A stretch of DNA of 64,000 bases, taken from positions 1 to 64,000 of the forward strand of contig NZ_DF968182.1 in assembly GCF_001192835.1 (NCBI RefSeq), given 5' to 3'. The notes beneath the pieces were generated by a model. That model was not told where the DNA came from and ran no database searches. It was given only the letters and a program-made list of their open reading frames with translations. The translations under genes were made by a program, and so were the position numbers. The stretch is from Lentimicrobium saccharophilum. Its GTDB lineage: Bacteria > Bacteroidota > Bacteroidia > Bacteroidales > Lentimicrobiaceae. Of the stretch, positions 28,901-37,505 are shown piece by piece. Position 1 is the first letter of the stretch. Each line of letters begins with the position of its first letter.

Positions 28901-31347
28901 AAACATTTTATTCAAAGTTACAGGCAGAAACAAATGTTAGAGCAGTTGTGAAAGCCGACATGTCTGTATTTAAACCTTCCGGAGCAACACTTGCCACTTT
29001 AAATAATTCTTCCTATCCAACAGGGGAGCAAGACGTTAATTATCAAAAAGGCCTTCTGTTATTAAACATTGGTTCAAGTTCAAATCCTATTACAATTGCC
29101 AACATATATACAACAAGATATAATGAAACAGATGGAATTCTGAAATTGTATCCATCTGGGAGTTATTTATTATCCGAATATGGATATACAGATATAGGTT
29201 TTTTTGTCAACAATAGTTTCAATGATAAAGAAAATGTCTATTATTTTCGAGGTGTTTTCAACAATACCACGGAACGTGGTTGTGCAATATATCTTTCTAA
29301 AGTTAAAAATACTATCAAATTGATGGACTTTTCTGGTAATCCTATTCCTGGAATGTCAAATACAATAGATGATTTTAAATATTGTTACTCAAATACTTTA
29401 ACATTGGGAACAAGTGGTTCAAGGCAGAACAATCTTATTACAAACAATCGAACAGATACTAAATTCTCTACGTTATTTGAAACTGGAGCTATTCCGTCTG
29501 ATAACATTAGCACATCCTATTTTATTGATGACCAGACTTCGTTGGTAAAATTTGAATTGTCAAGTAAAGAATTGGATAATTCCACATTTCCATTGAATAT
29601 TAAATTACAAATACCGGACGGCACTATCATTGACAGTAGTTATGCTGGTGGAAATTTATTATATGATTCACTTTCGGGATCTTATGAAATGAGTATTGCA
29701 GATCCGATGTTTGGCAAATGGAAGATATGGGCTGAGTCAAATCAACCAGGTATCGACACTATAAGCTACGCTGCATTTGCTTATTTAAAGTCAGATATAT
29801 ATGCTTATCTGATCAATGATACAAGTATTGTTAATGTTGGTGATTATTTTAATATTGAAGCAGGTTTACAGTTGGAGAACCTTAATCTTTCAGATAGTCT
29901 CAATGTTTGGGCAACCATCACTCAGCCAGAAGGCGATACCTCAATTTACAACCTCAGTTCAAGTATTACAGCCATCGATACAGCATTTAAGTTTATATAT
30001 CCTTTTCAAACTGATACTTCGGGATACTATACTATCAAATTAAATTTTGAAGGAGTCTATAATGGTTACCGTTTTGAGCGTGTTCTCTTTCATCAGTTTG
30101 GAGCTGCAGATACAACAATCGTATTAAAATTGCCTGATATAACGCTTCGTCAAAATCACTCTTCATCAGAAATCAGATTAAGGGAATATGCTTATAATTA
30201 TACCTGTCCTTATGATTCATTGCTTTTCGAAACTTCAGCAATTTCTTCGAACATTGGCCCGAATGCATTCCTGTCATATTTAAATGATACGACATGGACA
30301 CATTATTTCAATTCAAGTCTATCTGATACGGGGTCAGTTGTGATTCAATACACTATGCTTCTTCCTGACAATAATATCATTTATGATACAATTCTGATAC
30401 ATGTTGTTTTACCTGATTTGGCAATAATAAATGATTCAGTAAACCAATTGGCTGTCTGCTCTGATTCCGCATTAGTGGCTTCATTTCAGTTAAAAAACCA
30501 GGGTAATACCTATTCAAATGCACTTTCAGTCAAATACTTTTTATCATCAGATCTGACCATCAATTCTTCAGACTTATGCTTGAAAGACAGAGTAATATAT
30601 TTTCTGGAAAGAGATTCATTAGTAAATATATCTGATTCTATATTAATACCTTCTTTTATCAACGAGGGTTTGTGGAATTTGATTATTGCAGTGGATCCGG
30701 ATGGGTTCATAAAAGAAGTCAATGACAGTACGAACAATGTTGCCATTCTGCCGCTAACTATTCAAAAATTATCAACACTGAATGTAAAACTATATCTTGA
30801 AGGACTATACAATGCGCCAAACGGGAGTATGAATCAGGCTCATGATGAGGATGGTCCGGAATTTCAGGGTTTAGTTGCTGACCTGGTAACAATTAGATTG
30901 GCAAACGCGCTTCCTCCTTACGCAATAGTTAAAACATTTGAAGATGTTGAAATAGGAACCAATGGGATAGCCTCTGTAGTCATTCCGCAGGACTTAACAG
31001 GAATTTATTACATTGTAATAAATCACAGAAACAGCATTGAGACGTGGAGTGCAATCCCTGTTACATTGAATTCTCCATCAATTAATTACGACTTTACAAC
31101 AGATTCATTTAAAGCTTATGGAAATAATATGAGATTAATCGGGATAAACAATGTTCTCTTCACCGGAGATGTTACCCAGGATGGTGTCGTGGATATTGCA
31201 GATATGACCCAGGTTGATAACGATTCAGCCGTTTTTATGTCAGGTTATTTAGTAACTGATATTAACGGTGATGGAATTGTAGATACTGCTGATATGAGCT
31301 ATATTGATAATAATTCTTTCGGATTTGTTGGTCGAATAATCCCATAG
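25972..31347 (+). CDS. giant secreted LamG / PKD / lipase-like hydrolase / CARDB / dockerin-like protein
   Basis: Start ATG 25972 (or 25978) gives signal peptide MKYIIITVILALACQIYAQ; upstream TTG 25903 would bury it. About 1791 residues. By eye, in order: LamG (about 20-215), a second LamG-like domain (about 230-435), a PKD-like domain (about 440-540), an alpha/beta hydrolase/lipase region (about 690-960) with nucleophile elbow THSMGG (Ser ~793), a Lys/Ser-rich middle of unclear fold, a CARDB-like domain (about 1490-1600), and a C-terminal pair of calcium loops (DVTQDGVVDIADM, DINGDGIVDTADM) resembling type I dockerin. It is probably an extracellular esterase or lipase; the substrate is unknown. 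There is no classical T9SS CTD; the dockerin-like end may play that role. Confidence 0.82.
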   Translation: MKMKYIIITVILALACQIYAQVPTNGLVAYYPLNGNAIDASGNGNNGTINGGVTSTTDRFGITNMAMQFNGYNGYILVNSSTSFPSTAITTAFWLNRKGLVANGLENYICKEHAFSTYIYPNAEIVSQVWKGSAGQWTEWTAGSYTVPMDNEWIFYASTFDNFTKIVRIYINGGLVNTINETNPNAIVRTSSSPLYIGRNGSSSVYFIKGVLDDLRLYNRALSSIEIQQLYNEQSYNSLNSGLVAHYPFDNNFLDYSENGYDGTQSGGVSFTSDHLLQQNGAASFDGQNDQVNITPSGDLLNYCAGNHSYSAWIKLNSVPAVPKFVVDASGVGTGGDQRGINFSGNNYPGFKWVTTTSSYTVYSTQPLTPGVWYHIAGKLEGNTGKIYVNGVLKGTLSSTGTPTSIFNFKIGNISGGGTGNGFFNGNIDDLRVYKRALSEAEIRNLAQANIPLSVGFIISDMEPSVNEAIQLTVQSEGNPPPNKWTWNFGDNTPIQIINTPASPDISHTYSQTGLKEIKLTVENGTGISLSMSQTVQVSSNNKGIDLEIIETGGTNDVAFLGYFYEWRSCSWCLQPHFVRKIFPVEIVGGKRMAYINEFEDASTYIYNKLISDFNDTIYLYDATYKQLGHIAFQYDHSLQGESPRNAIIFFHNDNEMKVNPENTNKPFFPYSTASPEYKSGWNYYKIDEYPVSMLIPPNNSFPSSYNKPPVILVQGVSGTYSYSTNPNADFTQNDVSYWYTTPRLLNEKAHYDAWQYYYPYDTDIEHLGIGLKPAIDSLKAKYNQKIRIVTHSMGGLVTIKYLTKYSNNPNYDSREMIEKVLFTAPPMHGSYSANRLYRTAMGTLVEYFANKDKQAPAYRDLSLGSKFVEELNSGDWTSLIDLNGNDTLSDDYFALLGTTEKYHSSSSVHEESYKHSDGVVSISSASLLDHGIGFATIHGNHDDCNHGQSKNKKKYNIGLPDLIPEIIDSYFFDPAETFYSKLQAETNVRAVVKADMSVFKPSGATLATLNNSSYPTGEQDVNYQKGLLLLNIGSSSNPITIANIYTTRYNETDGILKLYPSGSYLLSEYGYTDIGFFVNNSFNDKENVYYFRGVFNNTTERGCAIYLSKVKNTIKLMDFSGNPIPGMSNTIDDFKYCYSNTLTLGTSGSRQNNLITNNRTDTKFSTLFETGAIPSDNISTSYFIDDQTSLVKFELSSKELDNSTFPLNIKLQIPDGTIIDSSYAGGNLLYDSLSGSYEMSIADPMFGKWKIWAESNQPGIDTISYAAFAYLKSDIYAYLINDTSIVNVGDYFNIEAGLQLENLNLSDSLNVWATITQPEGDTSIYNLSSSITAIDTAFKFIYPFQTDTSGYYTIKLNFEGVYNGYRFERVLFHQFGAADTTIVLKLPDITLRQNHSSSEIRLREYAYNYTCPYDSLLFETSAISSNIGPNAFLSYLNDTTWTHYFNSSLSDTGSVVIQYTMLLPDNNIIYDTILIHVVLPDLAIINDSVNQLAVCSDSALVASFQLKNQGNTYSNALSVKYFLSSDLTINSSDLCLKDRVIYFLERDSLVNISDSILIPSFINEGLWNLIIAVDPDGFIKEVNDSTNNVAILPLTIQKLSTLNVKLYLEGLYNAPNGSMNQAHDEDGPEFQGLVADLVTIRLANALPPYAIVKTFEDVEIGTNGIASVVIPQDLTGIYYIVINHRNSIETWSAIPVTLNSPSINYDFTTDSFKAYGNNMRLIGINNVLFTGDVTQDGVVDIADMTQVDNDSAVFMSGYLVTDINGDGIVDTADMSYIDNNSFGFVGRIIP

Positions 31348-31719
31348 TGCTTTTAATCACTATTGTCTGGATATGTTGGAATTTCCGGCTTTTATTATGT
31401 AAATTAATAATATTCAGTATATTATAAGGTATTTTTTTTAATTTCATAAGTATACCCGCTTTTTAAAATAAGGCTAACAGTACATTTTTATAAATGTTAA
31501 TTCAAAAAATTAAAAAGTATGATATCATTTTTGGTGCAGTCTGCCTCCCGGCTGTATATGAGGTTGGCGGCACCTACAAGTAAAACAAAAATTGTATTAA
31601 TTGTGTTTTTCAGCAAGCTCATAAGCAGACAAGTCTCACCAAAATCTGTTTCTTTCATAATTGACGTCATAAGCGTATTTGCGTGAGATTGTGACTGCTG
31701 TGTGTATTACCTTTGCCCC
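31348..31719. other. AT-rich intergenic region, 372 bp
   Basis: No gene is seen. Its right end holds the radical SAM promoter. It separates the low-GC surface-protein genes from the intact radical SAM gene. Confidence 0.55.
31708..31715 (+). promoter_or_regulatory. -7 box directly before the radical SAM ATG
   Basis: TACCTTTG fits TAnnTTTG and ends 4 bases before the ATG at 31720. Transcription would begin at or near the start codon, implying a leaderless mRNA. TTTG at 31678 is a long-spaced -33 candidate. Confidence 0.45.
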
Positions 31720-33414
31720 ATGAAGCATTTCACCATCCCCATCTTCGTACCTGAGCTGGCTTGCCCCAACCGCTGCGTATTCTGCAACCAGCACAGTATT
31801 TCGGGCTGCCATAAACAGCCGGAACCGGATGAGGTGCGTGAAATCATTCTGCAGCACCTGAAAACAATCCCTGAAAAGGATTCGCACATCGAAATCGGAT
31901 TCTTTGGTGGTAGCTTCACCGGGATTGAGCCGGAGTTGCAGGCATTGTATCTGGATGTTGCCCGAAGTTTCATGTCTTCAGGCCGCATCCACGGTATCCG
32001 CCTCAGTACCCGGCCCGACTATATTGACGCAGATGCATTGAAGCTGCTGAAGTCATACGGAGTCACCACCATTGAGCTCGGGGCACAGTCGCTCGACGAT
32101 GAGGTGCTGATGCTTTCGGGGCGCGGGCATACGGTCCGGGATGTGGAGAAAGCATCGGCCTTGATCCGCGAAGCCGGATTTAAGCTGGGCCTCCAGATGA
32201 TGACCAGCCTTCCCGGCGATACTCCTGAAAAGGCCATGGAGACCGCCCGGCGTATTGTTGAGCTTGGAGCCGTCTGCACGCGCATATATCCAACCCTGGT
32301 CATCAGGGGGACAGAACTGGAAAAGCGCTGGCGGAATGGTGACTACCAGCCACAAACCCTGGATGAAGCAGTGGAACTTACCGCCCGTTTACTGGAGATC
32401 TTCCGCGAAGCCGGCGTGGAGGTAATCCGTGTGGGATTGCACCCTTCGGAGGATCTGCTGGGAGGAAACGACCTGCTGGCCGGTCCTTTTCATCCTAATT
32501 TCCGGGAACTGGCCGAAACCTTAATCTGGAAACGGAAACTTCAGCCTCTGCCTGAGCTGCACCCTGCCGGCGGCAGCATCCGTATTCCCGTCCCCGCCGG
32601 TGAAATGCGCTATGCAACCGGATTTGCCTCATCAAACCGTGAAATGCTCGAAACACATTTCAGCCGGGTGGAATTTTACGAGGAGGAAGTAACTTTTCAT
32701 AAAAAACCGCTGATTCTTACTGATAAAAGGACGCCCCTGCCGGTTAAAAATGCACTGAGGAACCGTGGCAGGCTGGTATTGTTAAGCACGGAGAACATGG
32801 TGTATAAGTCCATCAGCGGGCATCCGGATATTTTTCTTTGCGCCGGACAGGAAGCCGTTGTTATGGCTCCTGGCATACCTGAAGAAATTAAAAATGCCCT
32901 TTCAATACATGGCATACCGGTAATCCGTGGCAGTGCAGATCCGGGGAAAACCTATCCCGCATCCGCCCGCTACAACGCGGTAATCACACCGGAATACATT
33001 ATCCACAACCTGAAAATCACAGATCCGGTAATTGCGGAAACCTTTAAAAAGCGCAAGCAACTTCATGTAAACCAGGGGTATACCCGGTGTAATTTACTTG
33101 CACTGGATAACGACCGCTTTATAACCTCCGACCGGGGCATAGAAAAAGTGTTGGTAAAGGAAGGGAAACCGGTGTTATATGCTGATCCTGCTCCGGTCAG
33201 GCTGCATGGGCAAAAACACGGATTTTTCCCGGGTTGCTGCGGAATACTGGATCGTGAAGTCTTAATAACCGGAAGCCTGAAATATCATCCTCAGGGAGAG
33301 GAGATCAGATCATTTATCGGATCGGCCGGATACTCCGTTCAGGAATTGTATGATGGTCCGCTGACGGATGTCGGAGGGATTTTTATGTTAAAATCCACTC
33401 ATTTCAGGCAGTAA
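31720..33414 (+). CDS. Elp3-like radical SAM protein with a C-terminal GME-fold-like domain
   Basis: ATG 31720 is used (a GTG at 31702 would lie upstream of the promoter box). 564 residues. The N-terminal ~300 residues form a radical SAM TIM barrel with the [4Fe-4S] cluster motif CPNRCVFC, an IGFFGGSFTG motif and HPS/ED segments typical of COG1243/Elp3-like enzymes, but no GNAT acetyltransferase domain follows. The last ~260 residues are a different domain (GYTRCN, ITSDRGIEK, HGFFPGCCG) that resembles the DUF6873 GME-fold family (guanidino-group-modifying-enzyme fold) from memory; this is inference. The reaction is unknown. Partial copies of its ends lie at 20804 and 34361. Confidence 0.8.
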   Translation: MKHFTIPIFVPELACPNRCVFCNQHSISGCHKQPEPDEVREIILQHLKTIPEKDSHIEIGFFGGSFTGIEPELQALYLDVARSFMSSGRIHGIRLSTRPDYIDADALKLLKSYGVTTIELGAQSLDDEVLMLSGRGHTVRDVEKASALIREAGFKLGLQMMTSLPGDTPEKAMETARRIVELGAVCTRIYPTLVIRGTELEKRWRNGDYQPQTLDEAVELTARLLEIFREAGVEVIRVGLHPSEDLLGGNDLLAGPFHPNFRELAETLIWKRKLQPLPELHPAGGSIRIPVPAGEMRYATGFASSNREMLETHFSRVEFYEEEVTFHKKPLILTDKRTPLPVKNALRNRGRLVLLSTENMVYKSISGHPDIFLCAGQEAVVMAPGIPEEIKNALSIHGIPVIRGSADPGKTYPASARYNAVITPEYIIHNLKITDPVIAETFKKRKQLHVNQGYTRCNLLALDNDRFITSDRGIEKVLVKEGKPVLYADPAPVRLHGQKHGFFPGCCGILDREVLITGSLKYHPQGEEIRSFIGSAGYSVQELYDGPLTDVGGIFMLKSTHFRQ

Positions 33415-34472
33415 TTGTAAAAACAGAAACCATTGATTGTAATTGTGGGAATTTGTAAATGGTGGAATGTGCCAATATGGAAATGAAGTAAATCTGATGT
33501 GCTCTTTTCCCGGCAAAGTAGCCTGGGGAAATTGTACCCTATTGTGCCCTATTGTGCCTATTGTGGTGAAAAGCAACTTACCACATTCTCTTAATCTACT
33601 AAAAAATAACCACAGTAGGCACATTAGAACACAATAGATTCATGCATTAACATAAAGTTGATTAGATTTCATAGTCTTGAATCATTAAATTCTGAATTTT
33701 CTAAACCCATTCTATTCCCGGTAAAGTAGCCGGGGGAAATTGTACCCTATTGTGCCCTATTGTGCCTATTGTGGTGAAAAGCAACTTACCACATTCTCTT
33801 AATCTACTAAAAAATAACCACAGTAGGCACATTAGAACACAATAGATTCATGCATTAACATAAAGTTGATTAGATTTCATAGTCTTGAATCATTAATTTC
33901 TGAATTTTCTAACCCATTCTATTCCCGGTAAAGTAGCCGGGGGAAATTGTACCCTATTGTGCCCTATTGTGCCTATTGTGGTGAAAAGCAACTTACCACA
34001 TTCTCTTAATCTACTAAAAATAACCACAGTAGGCACATTAGAACACATTAGGTCATGCATTAACTTAAAGTTGATTAGATTTCATAGTCTTGAATCATTA
34101 ATTTCTGAATTTTCTAACCCATTCTATTCCCGGTAAAGTAGCCGGGGGAAATTGTACCCTATTGTGCCCTATTGTGCCTATTGTGGTGAAAAGCAACTTA
34201 CCACATTCTCTTAATCTACTAAAAATAACCACAGTAGGCACATTAGAACACATTAGGCTCATCCATTAACTTAAAGTTGATTAGATTTCATAGTCTTGAA
34301 TCATTGAATGCTGAATTTCCTGAACATGGGGTATTGCGGACGTCTCGTCCGGGCTTTAAAAGATCAGGGTATTTTTTAAAGCGGGCGGGTATTTTGTCCT
34401 GGAATTATATGATAGTCCGCTGGTGGATATCGGAGGGCTTTTGCTCCTTAAACCGGGTCCCGGACTTAAGTG
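33415..34472. other. long intergenic region occupied by the tandem repeat
   Basis: Apart from the repeat array and the radical SAM 3' remnant, only ~90 bases of featureless sequence follow the radical SAM stop. The 33475-33505 stretch resembles the unit flank weakly. Confidence 0.6.
33503..34325. repeat. four tandem copies of a ~206-bp structured repeat
   Basis: ATTGTACCCT recurs at 33531, 33739, 33946 and 34151, giving periods of 208, 207 and 205 bases. Copies 2-4 are almost identical and copy 1 differs mainly at its left edge. Each unit holds a long imperfect hairpin with 29-bp arms (unit 1: 33539-33567 and 33609-33637, 25 of 29 paired) and a ~41-base loop, preceded by a small CCCGG/CCGGG stem. 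No ORF spans the units. Not a CRISPR array: the whole unit is conserved, with no spacers. Confidence 0.92.
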
Positions 34473-34485
34473 TCAGGATTTATAA
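34361..34485 (+). pseudogene. 3' remnant of the radical SAM gene (second copy), frameshifted
   Basis: Translating from about 34378 gives GYFVLELYDSPLVDIGG then LLLLKPG and a TAA at 34483. This matches the last residues of the intact gene (GYSVQELYDGPLTDVGG...ML K). A base change shifts the frame just upstream (near 34370-34385), where RSGYF aligns with RSFIG. The copy is more diverged than the 5' remnant, with amino-acid changes. It overlaps the convergent 161-residue gene by 13 bases. Confidence 0.8.
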
Positions 34486-34958
34486 ATCAGCATGCGGGCA
34501 ATGGCTGCCAGCAGGTCCACCTGATCGAGATCCTTGATTAACTCGCTGATTTTGCTTACTTTGTCATCATCCGGCTGATCGGAAGTAATAATCTGTGCAA
34601 TCTCCCGTGCCTGCTTACCGGTAATAAAATCTTCCAGCCCCAGCAGATTGTGGCTGCCGGAAGGGTCGCGTTTTACCGGCGGGCCGAATGCTTCAAGTTC
34701 GGCAATGACGGCTTCCAGCACCTCGCGTCCCATTTTACGGCATGCATCTATCTGAGAGATTTTTCCTGTGGCATCGCGCAGCGACCAGGAGCTGAAATCG
34801 GGTTGTATCGAACGTATCATCTCCACTTTTTGGGAATTTTCCCCGAAAATCCTCCCCAGTATCATCATGGCATTGGTTTTCCAGGATTGAAGGTCAAAAG
34901 GTTTCTGATCGAGACGGGCGATCAGATCGCGAAGCAGGATAATTTCATTGGTTGACAT
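34473..34958 (-). CDS. conserved-looking hypothetical protein, 161 residues
   Basis: A soluble, mostly helical protein with no signal peptide or membrane segment. Visible features: a WKxxAMMILGRIFGE segment in the first 40 residues, a DFSSWSLRDATG motif near residue 55 and a Leu-rich C-terminus. I do not recognise the family. It stands alone, convergent with the radical SAM 3' remnant and divergent from dnaG. Confidence 0.6.
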   Translation of the reverse strand: MSTNEIILLRDLIARLDQKPFDLQSWKTNAMMILGRIFGENSQKVEMIRSIQPDFSSWSLRDATGKISQIDACRKMGREVLEAVIAELEAFGPPVKRDPSGSHNLLGLEDFITGKQAREIAQIITSDQPDDDKVSKISELIKDLDQVDLLAAIARMLIYKS

Positions 34959-35120
34959 GATACGGGACGTTTGGAAAAGATGATGTAAAAATCCATAGCG
35001 CTAAGATAGCGATTAAATCTTAAAGATTGCGGGTTTGGCACATAGCGTTTTTCCGTACTAAAGAAAATATGCCTGCCTGCACATCCCACTGTTTTCTCTT
35101 CGCATATTCCCTCCTTTTTG

Positions 35121-35128
35121 TACATTTG
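35121..35128 (+). promoter_or_regulatory. -7 box for dnaG
   Basis: TACATTTG fits TAnnTTTG and lies 28 bases before the TTG start at 35156. Confidence 0.5.
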
Positions 35129-35155
35129 ATGTTTCTCATTCTTTAATTCAATTCA

Positions 35156-37108
35156 TTGATTCCCAGGGATACCATACAAAGCATTCTGGATGCCGCCCGC
35201 ATCGAAGAGGTGGTGGGAGACTTCGTGCAACTGAAACGGCGCGGGGTTAACCTGTTGGGACTTTGTCCGTTTCATAACGAGAAAACCCCTTCATTCACGG
35301 TCTCCCCGGCCAAAGGGATTTTTAAATGTTTTGGTTGCGGTAAGGCCGGCAATGCCGTGAACTTCGTGATGGAACACGAAAAATATTCCTATCCCGAAGC
35401 GCTGCGTTACCTTGCCAGCAAATATGGCATTGAGGTTGAAGAACAGGAGCCTACACCGGAAGAGAAACAGCAGGATACCGACCGCGACAGCCTGTTCAGC
35501 CTCAACGACTTTGCCAGAAAGTTTTATGTAAATACCTTGTTCGAAACGGAAGAGGGTAAGGCCATCGGGCTGAGCTATTTCCTGGAAAGGGGATTCCGCG
35601 AAGATATCATCAGGAAGTTTCAGCTTGGTTTTTCGCCCACCGCCTGGGATACATTTACAAAAACCGCCCTGCAGAACGGGTATTCCGAAAAATACCTTGT
35701 CGATTCGGGCCTGACCATCAGCAAGGACGGCAAGCACTACGACCGCTTCCGCGAAAGGGTGATGTTTCCCATCCACAACCTCACCGGGAAGGTGATCGGC
35801 TTTGGCGGGCGCATCCTCACTTCCGACAAAACCAAACCCAAGTATGTAAATTCACCGGAATCGGAAGTTTACAACAAGTCGAAGAGCCTTTATGGCATCT
35901 GGCTGGCCCGCAATTCCATCGTGGCCCGCGACAATTGCTTCCTGGTTGAGGGATATACCGACGTGATTTCGCTGCATCAGTCGGGTATCGAAAATGTGGT
36001 CGCCTCCTCAGGAACCTCGCTCACAACCGATCAGATACGCCTGATCAGTAAGTTTACCCGAAACATTACCATCCTTTATGATGGAGATCCTGCCGGGATC
36101 AAAGCCTCGTTCAGGGGGATTGATATGATCCTGGAACAGGGGATGAATGTGAAGGTGGTGCTTTTCCCGGATGGAGAAGACCCGGATTCTTACGCGCGCA
36201 AGCACAGCTCTTCCGATCTGGAAGGGTTTATTTCCAACAATTCGGATGATTTCATCGCGTTCAAGACCAGACTGTTGTTGGATGAAACGCAAAACGATCC
36301 CGTTAAAAAAGCCAGACTGATCCACGAAATCATCCATACCATCAGCCTGATTCCGGATCCGATCATCCGGCCGCTGTTCATCAGGGAATGCGCCGAAATC
36401 ATGCAGATTGCCGAGCAAACGCTGATGAATGAGCTGAATAAACTGCTCAGGAAAAAAAAGCTTAAAGGTTATGAGGGTGAGTCGCAGGAGCAGATTCCGG
36501 AGCCGGTAATTATTGCGCCCCCTCAGGAACTGGCACCCGATATCACTGATTGCAGCGCCCAGGAGCTGGATGTGATCAGGATGTTGCTTTTATACGGATC
36601 AAAAGAAATCAAAATCAGGTTGCAATCCGATGATCCTGAATTGAATGAATATTTCAGGACATCGGTTGCCGCTTTTATCTGTAATGATATCCGGGCCAGC
36701 CAGATCACCTTTGATTTGGCTTTATATCAGGCAGTATTTGACGCCTTTGCCCGGGGAGTGGATACAGATGCCTTACCTGACGAACGGTTTTTTACCATGC
36801 ATGCCGATCCGGATATTGTAAAGCTGGCCATTGACCTGCTGAGCCAGAAATATGAACTGAGCCCCGGCTGGGAAGAGATCAAGATTTATGTGCCTGCCGA
36901 AACGGATGGCCTGGATGAAACCGTTCCCCGGGCCGTGCTTTCATTGATGCACAGGAAACTCTCCGCCCTGATCCAGATCAACCAGAAAGAGATGAAAGAA
37001 CTGGACACCATGAGCGAGGCCTGGGCCGATCATCTGTCAAGGGATATCTATCTGAAAAAAGCCCGGAATGATATCAGCCGGAGACTTGGCCGCATCCTGA
37101 ATGGTTAG
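35156..37108 (+). CDS. dnaG: DNA primase
   Basis: Synthesises RNA primers at the replication fork. The start is TTG 35156, giving MIPRDTIQSILDAARIEEVV, which matches the usual N-terminus of the family; there is no upstream ATG in frame. CHC2 zinc finger: C37, H40, C58, C61. TOPRIM core with EGYTDV and the DGDPAG acidic cluster follows, then a C-terminal helicase-interaction region ending at residue 650. Full length. Confidence 0.97.
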   Translation: MIPRDTIQSILDAARIEEVVGDFVQLKRRGVNLLGLCPFHNEKTPSFTVSPAKGIFKCFGCGKAGNAVNFVMEHEKYSYPEALRYLASKYGIEVEEQEPTPEEKQQDTDRDSLFSLNDFARKFYVNTLFETEEGKAIGLSYFLERGFREDIIRKFQLGFSPTAWDTFTKTALQNGYSEKYLVDSGLTISKDGKHYDRFRERVMFPIHNLTGKVIGFGGRILTSDKTKPKYVNSPESEVYNKSKSLYGIWLARNSIVARDNCFLVEGYTDVISLHQSGIENVVASSGTSLTTDQIRLISKFTRNITILYDGDPAGIKASFRGIDMILEQGMNVKVVLFPDGEDPDSYARKHSSSDLEGFISNNSDDFIAFKTRLLLDETQNDPVKKARLIHEIIHTISLIPDPIIRPLFIRECAEIMQIAEQTLMNELNKLLRKKKLKGYEGESQEQIPEPVIIAPPQELAPDITDCSAQELDVIRMLLLYGSKEIKIRLQSDDPELNEYFRTSVAAFICNDIRASQITFDLALYQAVFDAFARGVDTDALPDERFFTMHADPDIVKLAIDLLSQKYELSPGWEEIKIYVPAETDGLDETVPRAVLSLMHRKLSALIQINQKEMKELDTMSEAWADHLSRDIYLKKARNDISRRLGRILNG

Positions 37109-37167
37109 GATTTCTGAAACTTTAATGATTTTGATTTGTTTATGCTGGTGACTTAAACATTAAACAA

Positions 37168-37380
37168 ATGAAAAAGAATATTGGAAATACCGATAAACTG
37201 ATCCGGCTGGTGCTGGCCCTTGTGGTGGCCGTTCTTTACTTTCTTAATGTAATCAGCGGCACACTTGCCATAGTGCTTGGCGTTTTTGCTTTGGTTATGG
37301 TGCTTACAAGCCTGATGAACTTCTGCGGATTGTATGCCATCTTCGGCTGTTCAACCTGCAAAAACGAGGGGAAAAAGTAG
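37168..37380 (+). CDS. DUF2892-type small membrane protein
   Basis: 70 residues with two hydrophobic helices (about 13-30 and 32-50) and a short Cys-containing tail (GCSTCKNEGK). The N-terminal MKKNIGNTDKLIR and the helix pair match the DUF2892/YgaP-like family, whose members sit in the inner membrane. Function is unknown. The strong terminator hairpin follows 30 bases later. Confidence 0.85.
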   Translation: MKKNIGNTDKLIRLVLALVVAVLYFLNVISGTLAIVLGVFALVMVLTSLMNFCGLYAIFGCSTCKNEGKK

Positions 37381-37410
37381 TTTTTATCCCTTATACCTCC
37401 ATCAGCGGAT

Positions 37411-37467
37411 AAAAAAAAAGGCCTGCCTGCAGCATTACTGCAGGCAGGCTTTTGGTTTTTTATTTTT
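37411..37467. terminator. bidirectional rho-independent-type terminator
   Basis: A perfect 12-bp stem (GCCTGCCTGCAG / CTGCAGGCAGGC, 37421-37432 and 37438-37449) with a 5-base loop, preceded by nine A and followed by T-rich TTTTGGTTTTTT. It separates the convergent DUF2892 (+) and yceI-like (-) genes and should act both ways. Confidence 0.9.
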
Positions 37468-37505
37468 CAGGGAAAAGTCACGCAGTACCCTGCAAACCGG
37501 CGAAA

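Noticed and set aside
33503-34325. Tandem repeat as a CRISPR array
   Set aside because: Units of ~206 bp are conserved along their whole length; there are no unique spacers and no cas genes in the window.
34277-34537. 86-residue ORF across the end of the repeat array
   Set aside because: It reads the radical SAM 3' remnant out of frame and crosses the end of a real gene on the other strand.
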